Shown here: piece by piece, positions 44,475-53,356 of the stretch
How positions within the stretch are numbered: the stretch's first letter is position 1
Layout of the letters: each line of letters starts with the position of its first letter
NCBI GenBank assembly: GCA_004963905.1
Contig: SUGL01000009.1
Location: forward strand, 106,770-170,769
Source: Mesorhizobium sp.
Lineage (GTDB): Bacteria; Pseudomonadota; Alphaproteobacteria; Rhizobiales; Rhizobiaceae
Length of the DNA: 64,000 nucleotides
Reading direction: 5' to 3'
Program-made: the position numbers and the translations under genes
Notes under the pieces: generated by a model
The model's input: only the letters and a program-made list of their open reading frames with translations
Databases searched by the model: none
What the model was told of the DNA's origin: nothing

Positions 44475-45630
44475 GCCATGCGAGGGTCAGAAAGTAGCAG
44501 GTGGCGAGGAAGACGATCAGGGCCAACGCGAAGGTCGGCTTCGACGCCGACAGCAGCTCGGCCGCCAGCGTCGTCAGCGGCGCAAGGCCGACGACATAGC
44601 GGACCATGGAGGCCAGATTCGAGGTCAGCGGCAAGATGAGGGCGATCGTGCAGAACAGCGCCGCGCCATATTGCCTGCGAGCCGCCAGCACGCCCGTCAG
44701 CGCCAGTCCGCCGATCGCCGTCAGCGCGCTCCATTGCGGCGCCGACGGCAGACAATCGGAAGCGGGATGATAAGAAAGCCCGTCCCACAGGAACAGGAGC
44801 GGGTTGCCCCACACACGCCCGAACGCGCGCTGGACATGGGCAAAGGCGAACCCGTCCCCGAGCGTGACATGCAGGAAGAGCATATAGGCAAACACGCCGG
44901 CAGGCGAGATGAGTATGGCGATGATGAGACGCGGCCGGCCAAGCAGCCGGCGCGGGAAAGCGCTCGCCGATCCGCCCTTGGCGCGATGCTCCTCGAACAT
45001 GCGCATGACGATCGCCAGAACGGCAAAGACGCCGACCGGCCGCGTCGCCGCAAGAAGCGCGCACGACAGGCTGGCCGCGAGATAGTTCGAGCGTTTGAGC
45101 GCTAGGAAAAGGCATGAAGTCAAAAGCACGAACAGCGGCTCGGTGAGGAAGGTGGCGAAATAGAAAGAGAACGGGCCGCTCAGCAGGAAGGCGCAGTAGA
45201 GCACATAGGCACGCATGTTCTTGTCCATGAGCGGCCACGCCGTCAGGCACGACACGTAGCCGCATGCCAGCGACATCGCCGTGGCTATCAGGATTGTGGG
45301 GACAGGAAGAATGAAGCGGACTGCCGCCACCAGCACCGGATAGAGCGGGAAGAATCCCCATCGTCCGATATTGCTATGGCCCGGGATCGGATAGTGCTCA
45401 TAGCCTTGCTCGGAAATGTCCACATACCAGGTGCAGTCCCACTTGCAGAAAGCGCGGGCATACGCCGCGAGGCTCGGGTCCGGCGACACAGACGCAAATG
45501 CGGCGTAGCGGATGGCGAGACCGCTCAACAGGAATAGCAGTGGCACTGCCGCAATCACCGTGAGGTGAATGCCGCTCTTCGCACGCGCCACGTCTTCAAC
45601 TGCCAAATCCACCCGTCCGGATGGCATCGC
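44449..45630 (-). CDS. PIG-V-like membrane mannosyltransferase
   Basis: About 393 aa, multi-pass. The FCKWDCTWYVDISEQGYEHY motif with WD and the GRWGFFPLYP block are typical of PIG-V/GT-C glycosyltransferases that use polyprenyl-phosphate sugars on the outer face; the Asp in WD is the expected catalytic residue. Many helices follow. ATG 45630 has GGAG about ten bases upstream; the frame is open to 45780 but that stretch looks non-coding. Complements the GT2-GtrA pair encoded convergently. Confidence 0.82.
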   Translation of the reverse strand, partial: AMPSGRVDLAVEDVARAKSGIHLTVIAAVPLLFLLSGLAIRYAAFASVSPDPSLAAYARAFCKWDCTWYVDISEQGYEHYPIPGHSNIGRWGFFPLYPVLVAAVRFILPVPTILIATAMSLACGYVSCLTAWPLMDKNMRAYVLYCAFLLSGPFSFYFATFLTEPLFVLLTSCLFLALKRSNYLAASLSCALLAATRPVGVFAVLAIVMRMFEEHRAKGGSASAFPRRLLGRPRLIIAILISPAGVFAYMLFLHVTLGDGFAFAHVQRAFGRVWGNPLLFLWDGLSYHPASDCLPSAPQWSALTAIGGLALTGVLAARRQYGAALFCTIALILPLTSNLASMVRYVVGLAPLTTLAAELLSASKPTFALALIVFLATCYFLTLAWLGGYLALV

Positions 45631-45892
45631 CAATGGCTCCGCATCGGATCGGCGTCCTGGCGAATTGGCCTGGCCGTCCGATACCGCATACGTAAAGCAG
45701 CGGCGGGACTTTAGTTCCGCTGCATACAGCTTCAGGGGCTGCACTGACCCTCTCCCACAACACGAAAGAGGATGGCGCACCTACCCCCCGCGACCACGAC
45801 CTCGAGTATGGTCATACGCGATGTCCGCTTGCGGGCGCAGCCGAAGCTGGTCTCTGCGTCCGACATCAGGCGCAAAGCTGCCAAAAAAGCCG

Positions 45893-46153
45893 CTAGCGCC
45901 CATCGGAAAAAAGATCGTCCCGCTCGGGAGCAGGCGGAATAGCCATCGCCTTTTCGTCAACGAGCTTGTCGGCTATGCCCTTCAACAGAACATAGGGCAG
46001 CATCGCGGAATCCGTGAACCGAAAGCGACAGCCTCTTTCCGTCCCCTTCATCTGGAGAATGTTGCCGCGCTTTGCCGACGCGAAGTATCTTGAGGTTGCG
46101 TTGAAGTGGCGCCTTGCTGCTCCAACGATCCGACTAAGTGCTATCTCTACATT
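45893..46153 (-). pseudogene. C-terminal fragment of an unidentified gene
   Basis: An 86-codon frame without a start codon reads NVEIALSRIVGAARRHFNAT, RGNILQMKGTERGCRFRFTD and LPYVLLKGIADKLVDEKAM before its stop. It is clearly protein-like; the FRFTDxxxLPYVLLKG block recalls winged-helix tails of ATPases but I cannot name the family. The upstream part is missing. Confidence 0.45.
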
Positions 46154-46797
46154 TTAGGCGTGAACTATGCGCTCGCGTCCGTTCATATGGATCGCGACGC
46201 TTCAGGGGGTGCGGTACCGCTCACGCCGCGCATAGCGTTAGTCAAGAAATCGTTCTTAATGCGAGTGCCTTAATAGATTTGTCGCCGACGACCCGCGGCG
46301 GTTTTTCGGTCCCTGATGTGAGTCCGCCCCACATACCGCCAAAGCTGCCAACCGCGCCATTGGTCGGCTCGATGCGATGCTGCGGTGGACCGAGGGCAAG
46401 TATGGCATTCTATTTCGGAACTGCGGCACGAGCACGACGACGACCATTGCATTTCTCTTTGGCTGCTCGAAAGCCTCACCGGCTTCCGACACAGGACGCG
46501 GCTTTCGCCGTGGTCGACATCGACACCCTTGCGAAACAAGGCAACCGGCGCTGATTTTCCCTGGAAGCGCCGTTTCTGCAAAATCTATTCGAAGCTCCGA
46601 ACAGGCGAATGGACCTGCCACTGGCAGATCAGCGCGCTCAATTTCTCGCCGAGGCCATAGCGCCCGCGACTCCCGTGCCGTTCGATTTGCGCTCCATCGC
46701 CTCTGGCGGCGCGTGCACGCCCAGCATCAAAATTTGACATCTGCCGGATGGGCGCGAGAGTGCGGCGTCAACGGCCTGTCACGAGGCGACGCGATTG
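46154..46797. other. Region without an intact gene
   Basis: A + strand frame near 46600-46735 reads DLPLADQRAQFLAEAIAPAT but has no start and is short. No other signal. Confidence 0.35.
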
Positions 46798-47091
46798 TCA
46801 GTGGGCGTTGGCTGAGGGCGCGGTCTTGTCCTGCGTGGCCGCCGGCATATCCCTGGTCGCGGCACCCGTCTGGGTGTCGGTGGCCGGAACGGTATGGTCT
46901 TCACCCGACAGCGGACTACCTCCGCCCGGCACAGCCTCGGCTGTCGGAGCAGTGTTGTTTATGCCGTTTTGGAACGGCTGGCTATCGGTCGTCAAACCGC
47001 CTGCCCCTGTGGCGGTGAAGAGGTGATCGGCTGCCGACGCGGGGCCGGCGAGCAGCGAAAACGCTGCAATGAGAATAAGTGTTCGCATCAT
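46798..47091 (-). CDS. Secreted hypothetical protein, 97 aa
   Basis: MMRTLILIAAFSLLAGPASA is a typical signal peptide with cleavage before ADHLF. The mature part is Gly/Thr/Ala-rich and unstructured (TATGAGGLTTDSQPFQNGIN). GGAGAACCC precedes a double ATG. Probably periplasmic or extracellular; similar low-complexity proteins occur in Mesorhizobium. No function known. Confidence 0.65.
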   Translation of the reverse strand: MMRTLILIAAFSLLAGPASAADHLFTATGAGGLTTDSQPFQNGINNTAPTAEAVPGGGSPLSGEDHTVPATDTQTGAATRDMPAATQDKTAPSANAH

Positions 47092-47311
47092 GGGTTCTCC
47101 AACGATTGCCGTCCGATGCGTGACCTTAAGTTGCTCGGCAGGGACGGTCCGTCCCTTCACGTCTTCAACGCCGCGTCTCGTCCCATTATTCCCGACAAAG
47201 CAAGGGAGCGGAACAACCCGGCCCTATCGCCACGCGCCTCGCTCCTGCTCCCACAGGCGCGTCGGACTGTCGGCGCCTCAAAGCTCGGCTGGAATTATCT
47301 TGCACGACGGG

Positions 47312-47530
47312 TTACGCAAAGAGACACCCGCCCTCTCGGCAACAGGTTTGCATGGTTGTCGCGACACCGAGCGCGGCTTTGTGCTTGACGCCAGGTGCTG
47401 CTTCGAGCAGCCGCGCCGCTTCCTCCATGCTCAGCACGTCCGCCAGCTTGCGTGGGTGGCGCATCATCACCAACACACGGGCCAGACACCGCCGCGTCAG
47501 CGTCACCAGGAACAGGAATCACAGCGCCGA
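47312..47530 (-). pseudogene. Tyrosine recombinase remnant
   Basis: The minus strand reads FLFLVTLTRRCLARVLVMMR, HPRKLADVLSMEEAARLLEA and APGVKHKAALGVA, the core-binding to catalytic-domain junction of the tyrosine recombinases often carried with IS91-like elements. The catalytic Arg region (expected after ALGVAYGAGLR) is gone, replaced by unrelated sequence. A gene starting at 63953 appears to belong to the same family. Confidence 0.7.
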
Positions 47531-47838
47531 GACCGCGCCGTTGATAATCGCAGGCCCGACGCCGTTCTCATGCTGATGCACTGGAAGCGGCGGGTCCTTC
47601 CGAAATGGGTTGGCGTCAACAACCAAACCGTACCGGAAAGCGCCGATGACCACCGACAGGCCGCTCACTCCCTACAGCGCCGCTGACGGCGTGCTCGCGA
47701 GCGGCTTCAAAACCGTCAGCTACACCACCTGATGGGACACGATCTCGTTGCAAGACCGGCAGATCGGAACCGCCACCCCAGAACCTACGTTATCCGGAGT
47801 TCTCAAAGGGTGAGACAGAGAGAAAAAGGAACGAGCAG
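47531..47838. other. Short region without a gene
   Basis: No recognisable coding sequence; it holds the upstream region of the DUF3008 gene. Confidence 0.4.
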
Positions 47839-48021
47839 ATGCCTGCTAAATCCAAGGCCCAGCAGATGGCCGCCGGCGCAGCCCTTGCAGCGAAACGCGG
47901 AGAAAAAAAGAAAAGCGAACTTAAGGGCGCTTCCAAGAGCATGGAGAAGTCGATGAGCGAAAAAGAACTCGATAAAATGGCTTCGACAAAGCGAAAGGGA
48001 AAACCACAGAAAAAGTCTTGA
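47839..48021 (+). CDS. DUF3008 family protein
   Basis: 60 aa: MPAKSKAQQMAAGAALAAKR, then Lys-rich helices ending KRKGKPQKKS. This is the DUF3008 signature, a small highly basic protein of proteobacteria with no defined role. AAAGGA lies nine bases upstream. Intact, amid decayed genes. Confidence 0.88.
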   Translation: MPAKSKAQQMAAGAALAAKRGEKKKSELKGASKSMEKSMSEKELDKMASTKRKGKPQKKS

Positions 48022-48067
48022 GCCGCGACTGACATTCAGAAAGCCCCGCATCGAGCGTCTCGCGCCA

Positions 48068-48350
48068 GTGCGCCGCCGGCATTGGTTGAGCTTCGTCGCG
48101 TGGCGCTCACTCTCTGAAGAATTTCGCAAGGCCGTCAACGGCCACACACCGTGGACCAGCAATCAGCGCGACGCCAAGCCCATCTTTGTCGAGAATATTC
48201 GTCTCAGCGGCAACTCATCGACATGGCCCTTGGCGAGGGAATCGAAGCGCTGGCCTTTATCCCGCTTGCCAGCTCCTGCGAGCTCATCGGCAAGTTCATG
48301 GCAGCCGAAGACCTGCACGTCCTCCTGCGCAAAGCCATTGGAACCAAACG
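48068..48350 (+). pseudogene. GAF-domain fragment of a sensor histidine kinase
   Basis: Frame 1 reads SEEFRKAVNGHTPWTSNQRD then AKPIFVENIRLSG; after about 48215 the sequence continues two frames over with LGEGIEALAFIPLASSCELI then GKFMAAEDLHV. Joined, this is the GAF domain found before histidine-kinase cores in rhizobia (GHSPW ... EGIRALAFIPLV ... LIGKFM). The kinase core is missing. Confidence 0.6.
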
Positions 48351-48489
48351 ATGGCTCTGGCGCTTATCAAGGCCAGCGTCATGCATGCCCTCTTCTGTGT
48401 CCGTGGGTAGCCCGTCGCCTCTTTCGCTTCTCCATCTAGAAGAATTGGACGGCCGTTACGCTTGATGCGCAGCCCATCGGCTTGCCCGG

Positions 48490-48954
48490 CTACTCTCGCA
48501 TGAATGTCTGCACTTCCTCGGGCGTCACTTTGCCGTCCTTATTGACGTCCACTTTGTCGAAGATCCGCTTTTCGACGGTCGTCAATTCCTCGAAAGAAAT
48601 CGCTCCATCCCCGTTCGTGTCGACGATGGCGAACATGATTTTCATCATGTGGCCATGCACGCGCATCATCGGCATGCCGCCCATCATCCGGGGCTGCATC
48701 ATACCTCCCATCATTCCTTGCCCCATCGTGCCCTGATCCATCATTCGCGGAGGCATCATGGCTCCTTGGCCAGGATGCAGGCCCTGGTCTTGTCCCGTCG
48801 CATCCTCAGGCTCGGCGGGAGGCATCGTTTGTGCGATCTGCGCATCGGCATGATGCGGGTCGGAGGCCGCCGTTTGGGCCACGGCTCCGCTCGTGGTGCC
48901 TATGGCAACAATGGCGGCGAGCGCAGTCGCGCGTGACAATGCTGTCGATGTCAT
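48490..48954 (-). CDS. Secreted EF-hand protein with Met-rich region
   Basis: 154 aa. The signal peptide MTSTALSRATALAAIVAIGT ends near GAVAQTAA. A His/Met-rich stretch (MMPPRMMDQGTMGQGMMGGM and MHGHMM-like) may bind copper. Two EF-hands follow, DTNGDGAISFEE and DVNKDGKVTPEE, with complete calcium-ligand positions. AAGGAGG lies seven bases before the ATG. Periplasmic calcium or copper handling is plausible, considering the multicopper oxidase elsewhere in the window. Confidence 0.85.
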   Translation of the reverse strand: MTSTALSRATALAAIVAIGTTSGAVAQTAASDPHHADAQIAQTMPPAEPEDATGQDQGLHPGQGAMMPPRMMDQGTMGQGMMGGMMQPRMMGGMPMMRVHGHMMKIMFAIVDTNGDGAISFEELTTVEKRIFDKVDVNKDGKVTPEEVQTFMRE

Positions 48955-49108
48955 AGTATCCTCCTTGCTCTTTCGACTTCCGTGAGCACACCGTATTCCA
49001 CATGGGAAGCCGGCAAACCGTCAGTCGCGGTGGAATATAGGGCGACGGCAGCGTGGCGCATTTGCGCAAGGTCAACTGCCCTGCCGAACGACCCTCGATC
49101 TGCCATCG

Positions 49109-49775
49109 TCATCGTGCCTGCTTCGAGGACGGGTCCAGCCCGACGGGCACGCGCGAAATACCGAGATCGCGCATCTCGAGGGCCACGACCAATCCGGAGA
49201 GAAACGTCAGCGCCGCGATTCAAGCGATCGCCGCCAATAGTCCGAACCTGTCGGCGATGAACCCGGCTGAAAGCGCGCCGATGGCGTAGCCGAGGTTTCC
49301 CGCCAGAAGCGGTGAACGCTGAGCGAGCGGGCACGCCAGGTCGCTCAGCGAGCGTCGGAGACGGCCACGATCAGGCTCGGATCGACCATGGCCGTGCCGA
49401 GGCCGAGAAGAAAGCTGCCGACGAGCCGACATTCGAACTAGCGCGCTGCGGCGGTGAGGAACAGAGGCCGACGGCCCGCACCCACATGCCGGCGACGATC
49501 AGGCGGCTTGCGCCCCCAGCGGTCGCTCAAGGGGCTGGTTGCAATCTGCAGAATGCACCAGGTCGCGGGATAGATCGCCTTGAGGATGCCGATGCGCTCG
49601 ACGCCTAGGTCGAAGCAGGCGAAGAACAACGGGAAGATGCTCCCAGCTCATCCCGTCATTGAGGTTATTGACGAGGCGGGCCTGCGAGGTGCGAAGAGAT
49701 TGCGGTCCTTGAACGACGTGAGCGCAAAGACTTCGCGGAAACTGATTGGCTGCGCGGTGATCTTGTCGAGGCCGG
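49109..49775 (-). pseudogene. MFS transporter remnant
   Basis: Fragments in different frames read NNLNDGMSWEHLPVV, FFACFDLGVERIGILKAIYP, TWCILQIATSPLSDRWGRKP, then GNLGYAIGALSAGFIADRFG and, after an in-frame TGA in place of Trp, IAALTFLSGLVVALEMRDLG. DRWGRKP is the MFS loop 2-3 motif. At least three frameshifts or nonsense codons disable it, and its N-terminus is replaced by a ParB-like fragment. Confidence 0.72.
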
Positions 49776-49971
49776 CAGCGATCGCCTGCTCGACGCGACG
49801 GAGCCCTCGTCGATGACGAAGCCGTTACCGCCATCGCCCTCAGCGGCGACGACAGGCGGCTGCCGACAGCCTTGATCGTCGCCAGCAGCAGTGCGTCGGC
49901 CCGCAGGCTGGACGGCGCGCCTTGTCGGGATTGTCCTTCAGCGCTCCCGGATCGACAGATATCAGTTCCAT
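49776..49971 (-). pseudogene. ParB-like fragment joined to the MFS remnant
   Basis: ATG 49971 with an AAAGGAG ribosome site opens MELISVDPGALKDNPDKARR; after frame changes ADALLLATIKAVG, EGDGGNGFVID and RRVEQAIAAGLDKI follow. This is the order of a small ParB/RepB-like N-terminal domain. Sequence then passes directly into the MFS frame (TAQPISFREVFALTSFKDRN), marking a recombination joint. Confidence 0.55.
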
Positions 49972-50320
49972 GGAGGTGCTCCTTTGGGGATTGCGGACGC
50001 GGCCTTGTCACCGGTCCTTTTCGCCTTCTTCCCGAGGACATCCCCGGCCCCGCGGAGCAGGCGGGCCGGGGCAATTGCGAACGAGCATCCCTGCCCGGCT
50101 AGCCAAGCAGGGCTTGTGAGCCCTGCACAGGATGACGAGTCGGGATCGCGACGGGAGCGATTGAGAGGGCTAGCGTCAGCGGTCCGCCAGCTCCGCGAGG
50201 AGGTTTTTCTCGCTTCCCCTCCCCCATTTTTCTCTCCTCATATCCGGAACAGACTGCGAGTTGGCGAGCTGCGCCGAATTCGGCGCAAACATTGATCGGG
50301 AGGGGTAGTGTCTCTGAAAT
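49972..50320. other. Interval with a GC-rich hairpin
   Basis: CCCCGGCCC (50042-50050) and GGGCCGGGG (50063-50071) are perfect arms around 12 bases. No gene is seen. Confidence 0.4.
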
Positions 50321-50497
50321 TTAGGACCTGCTCTTTTTTTTTGCCAAGATATGGGCTTCCCTCAGAAGTGACGGCCATTCGTACCCGATGAGCGCAATCA
50401 ACTGTTGCGCCTCTTCGACGGAAATGCCGGTTTCTTCCATCAAGCGCTGGACCAGATAGTTTCTAATGTTTTCTGGCTTGCCGGGGGTGTCGATCAC
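50321..50497 (-). CDS. Small hypothetical protein, 58 aa, GTG start
   Basis: Starts at GTG with GGAGGAGG five to eight bases upstream. Reads MIDTPGKPENIRNYLVQRLM, EETGISVEEAQQLIALIGYE and WPSLLREAHILAKKKSRS, an amphipathic helical protein. The EETGISVEEAQQLI segment and terminal lysines are coherent with a real product, and nine A residues code for the Lys tail. No family known to me. Confidence 0.68.
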   Translation of the reverse strand: MIDTPGKPENIRNYLVQRLMEETGISVEEAQQLIALIGYEWPSLLREAHILAKKKSRS

Positions 50498-50663
50498 GAG
50501 AAGCCTCCTCCTGACACAACCCGGCGCAAAAATCCTTGTTCCGCGAATTGACTCCTAACGGTCACATTTCAGGCGTATCGTTCCCAAGTCGTCCGCACGA
50601 GGGCGAGCGGATGCTTGGAAGCCAACTCAGGTGCTCCCGCTGTAATCGACAAGGGAGGCTCCT

Positions 50664-50855
50664 TTGGCTGCTATGCAGAGCGCTTCTATTTCGGCTTTCG
50701 ACTGCGATGTCATTCGCGAGGCGTTCCGAAAGTCAGTTGTGGAAGAGAACATACCGACCGATCGATGGCGAGACCATGCGGCTACTTTGATCCGCACCTT
50801 TACAGGCTCGGATGATATCGACCCCGACATGCTGGCTTGGATCGTGCAGAAGTGA
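50664..50855 (+). CDS. Small hypothetical protein, 63 aa, TTG start
   Basis: MAAMQSASISAFDCDVIREA then FRKSVVEENIPTDRWRDHAA, TLIRTFTGSDDIDPDMLAWI. It matches a common rhizobial small-protein pattern. GGGAGG lies five bases before the TTG and too far from ATG 50673, so the TTG is preferred. The helical core ending in LAWIVQK suggests a stable small domain. Function unknown. Confidence 0.68.
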   Translation: MAAMQSASISAFDCDVIREAFRKSVVEENIPTDRWRDHAATLIRTFTGSDDIDPDMLAWIVQK

Positions 50856-50869
50856 GCCGCTAGGCGACC

Positions 50870-51298
50870 GCTCGCTTTTGTATGGGCCGCGCTTGCCCGG
50901 CTCAGGCGCAACCGCGTCCATCTTCTCGCAAAAGTTTTCCATCGACCAAAGCGTCTTGGACACGCCGCGGCCATTGCCGGCGCCATCTTCAACGTCTTGT
51001 GCATTTTGATGAAGTCGTACCAGACGGTGTAGATCGCGACCATGTGGACATGGTTGTCGAACTTTTTGAAAAGGCATTGGTAACGCGTGAAGCGACGGTT
51101 TGCCATGCGCATGGTGAGGTTTGCGCGCTCAGTGTGCGAGGTGCTGACATGCACCGGATCGGGATTGCCTTCGATCCGCGAGCTGGTCGCGCCCGTGCAG
51201 ACCGCGGGGCTGTAGCGGCGCTCTGGCGACTTGTTGCTTTCCGGCTCGCCGTACTACTTCACCAGCATGGCGTAATCGCTCCGCGACGGTCCGGCTAG
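50870..51298 (-). mobile_element. IS1-like transposase remnant
   Basis: The minus strand reads SRIEGNPDPVHVSTSHTERA then NLTMRMANRRFTRYQCLFKK, VAIYTVWYDFIKMHKTLKMA and PAMAA; after a frameshift KTLWSMENFCEKMDAVAPEP follows. HVSTSHTERxNLTMRM ... RxHKTL is the C-terminal signature of the IS1-type DDE transposase group found in rhizobia. An in-frame TAG precedes it (VK*YGEPES). No terminal inverted repeats were found by eye, so only an internal fragment remains. Confidence 0.72.
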
Positions 51299-52128
51299 TT
51301 CTTACCCTCGGCGAGATCCTCGAAATATGCGCGAAGGGTTCGGGGCTCACGATTAAGGATCGCCTGTAGCGTCAGAGAATTCCCGAGAAGGCCGTGATGG
51401 TTGTAGTGCTCGACCATCGTTTTCATGTCCTGTGGAACGTTGCCGAGGGCCTCCACACCAAGTGTCCCAACCTTGATCTCTTTTCCTAGCACCTCGCTTA
51501 TTTGCAGAGCGACATCATGACGGTTGAGGTTGCCCGGCGAGCAAAGTTCGAAAGTGCCATAGGTCAAATAATCTTCGGTGAGCGCGATCGCCGCCACGTC
51601 CGCGACATCACGATAGTCGACCCGTGTGAAGCGGGTGTCCGCCGCCCACGGCTCTTCCAGGATCCGAGTTTGAACGATCTTGGGCCAAGCGGCGGCGTAG
51701 TTTTGAAACACGACCGTGGGGTGAAGGATCGTATATTCGAGATTCGAATTGAGCAGGGCCTCCTCGACCGGAGCTTTGGCGGCATGATTGGGCAGTCCGC
51801 TCAGAACTGGATGGATGACCGAGGAGAATACGAATTTGCGCACGCCAGCTTGGACCGCTGCGCGAACCATGGTTCTCCCGAGTTCAACCTCGTTTGGCGC
51901 AAAGACTGGCCCCACATGGAATACGGCGTCCACTCCTCGAAGCGCCGCACTGAGGCTTTCCGGATCTGCGAGGTCGCCCACGACAGCCTCGGCAGCTCCT
52001 CGCGCCGTGACTGAATCAATCTGCTCACGCCTTCGGACAAGGCCTCGGACTTTGGCGCCTCGTCCAACAAGGGCCGGAACGACAAGTCCGGCGAGATTTC
52101 CGGCGGCTCCCACCGCGAGAATTGTCAT
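51295..52128 (-). CDS. NmrA-like NAD(P)-binding protein
   Basis: 277 aa. The Rossmann motif AVGAAGNLAGLVVPALVGRG starts the protein; GDLADPESLSAALRGVDAVF and VRKFVFSSVIHP are typical of atypical short-chain dehydrogenases of the NmrA/HSCARG group, which act as redox sensors or NAD(P)H-dependent reductases. AGGAGG lies seven bases before the ATG. Downstream of and in the same direction as the VOC gene, with a 105-base gap. Confidence 0.88.
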   Translation of the reverse strand: MTILAVGAAGNLAGLVVPALVGRGAKVRGLVRRREQIDSVTARGAAEAVVGDLADPESLSAALRGVDAVFHVGPVFAPNEVELGRTMVRAAVQAGVRKFVFSSVIHPVLSGLPNHAAKAPVEEALLNSNLEYTILHPTVVFQNYAAAWPKIVQTRILEEPWAADTRFTRVDYRDVADVAAIALTEDYLTYGTFELCSPGNLNRHDVALQISEVLGKEIKVGTLGVEALGNVPQDMKTMVEHYNHHGLLGNSLTLQAILNREPRTLRAYFEDLAEGKN

Positions 52129-52233
52129 TTTCCGACCTCCTGCTGGCCTTTCATCACTGCTAGCGCAAACGCGGGCGTCCATCGTCGCGTTCCTTACCGG
52201 TCTTGCGACTGGCTGCTGTAAACCCGCCTGCAA

Positions 52234-52689
52234 TCACTGTGAGAAGACGCTCTGAGCCCGACGCTCCATCTCGCGTGGATCGAGGTCCTCCTTCCAAGTC
52301 AGGAGAATCCAGACATGGCCGAATGGATCTCGCACGCTCGCCGAACTCGCACCGTAGAACATATCGACTGGCGCCTGGATTTGCTCGCAGCCTGCGTCCA
52401 CCGCGCGAGCCATCGCTGCCGCGTTGTCGTCGACGAATAGATGAAGGCTGGCGGTGCAGCGCCCGACCAGGCGAGGCTCGCCGTATAGCCGATCGTCTGG
52501 ATCACCCAGCATAACCGTCGCGCCGTAGATCGTCAGCTCGGCGTGAAGGATTCGCCCGTCGGCCTTCAAGATCCGAAAAAGCTCAGCGGCGCCGAAGGCC
52601 CGCCTGTAAAAGCTCACCGCGGCGTGTGCACCATCGACGTAGATGTGCGGAACGACAGCGTTCAGATAACGCTTCGGTCGCTTCACCAT
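52234..52689 (-). CDS. VOC-family (glyoxalase/PhnB-like) protein
   Basis: 151 aa. LNAVVPHIYVDGAHAAVSFY and RRAFGAAELFRI open the first beta-alpha-beta-beta-beta module; SASVRDPFGHVWILLTW closes the second with the conserved DPFGH metal-site His. PhnB-type VOC proteins bind a metal and small substrates; many are of unknown activity. GAAGGA precedes the ATG. Possibly co-transcribed with the NmrA-like gene for detoxification. Confidence 0.88.
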   Translation of the reverse strand: MVKRPKRYLNAVVPHIYVDGAHAAVSFYRRAFGAAELFRILKADGRILHAELTIYGATVMLGDPDDRLYGEPRLVGRCTASLHLFVDDNAAAMARAVDAGCEQIQAPVDMFYGASSASVRDPFGHVWILLTWKEDLDPREMERRAQSVFSQ

Positions 52690-52729
52690 GAGATCCTTCC
52701 ATCAAAATTGAACCGCCTGACGAGCCACT

Positions 52730-52870
52730 GCGCGTCTAATCTCGCAGCTTGGCGCTGCCCGCGGTGAAGGCTGCTGCGACAGTCATGCGTCACAACGCCT
52801 TTGCGGCAGCGGGCATGTAGCCATCCTGCGGCCCCCAGATGATCAGGGTCGGCGGCTGATGTTGGCGCTG
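52730..52870 (-). pseudogene. C-terminal remnant of an alpha/beta hydrolase
   Basis: The minus strand reads PPTLIIWGPQDGYMPAAAKA and then a stop, the strand and acid-residue motif (PTLIIWGxxD) of alpha/beta hydrolases. Neither the nucleophile nor the histidine part is present. Confidence 0.45.
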
Positions 52871-53356
52871 ATAGCCGCAGCCGGGATAGTCGGGGGCAGC
52901 CAAACGCCAGCAATCCGCCAAAGACGGCAAGAGGTTTGCAGAATTGGTACGACGAGCAGGGATAGCCATGCGGCAGCAAAGGTGCGTCGTCCAGACCGGC
53001 CTCTCGTTAGAAGCGGCCTTGCCTCATGCTGCGATGTTTTACCTAGCAGGGCGCGGACATCGGCATCTCCAAATCAATAGATTGAGAACGCATTGCTTGC
53101 GCCGCAGTTCACATTTTCGGCCAGGAGACGCCGCCGGCGGAACGTCCCCGCGCCCGATCCGTTGCTTGCTCAAGCGCCGGAGCCCCAAGCGAAGGCGACT
53201 AGAGACCGCCTGCCTGTGGGGCGTTGGGCGCGTCGCCATACGGGCGGAACCCATCCGCGAAAGCCTCAAAAAACTCGCGGCGAAGCAGGGGGGCCAGCCA
53301 TCCGGGCTGTGACAGCGCAAGGCGCGCCCGGATGCGAACCGCAAAGGAGACATCCG
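52871..53356. other. Region upstream of the four-gene oxidoreductase operon
   Basis: No supported gene. It should carry the promoter of the operon; no regulator box is obvious. Confidence 0.45.

Noticed and set aside
45631-45780. N-terminal extension of the PIG-V-like gene
   Set aside because: Cys/Arg-rich, no homology pattern; ATG 45630 better placed.
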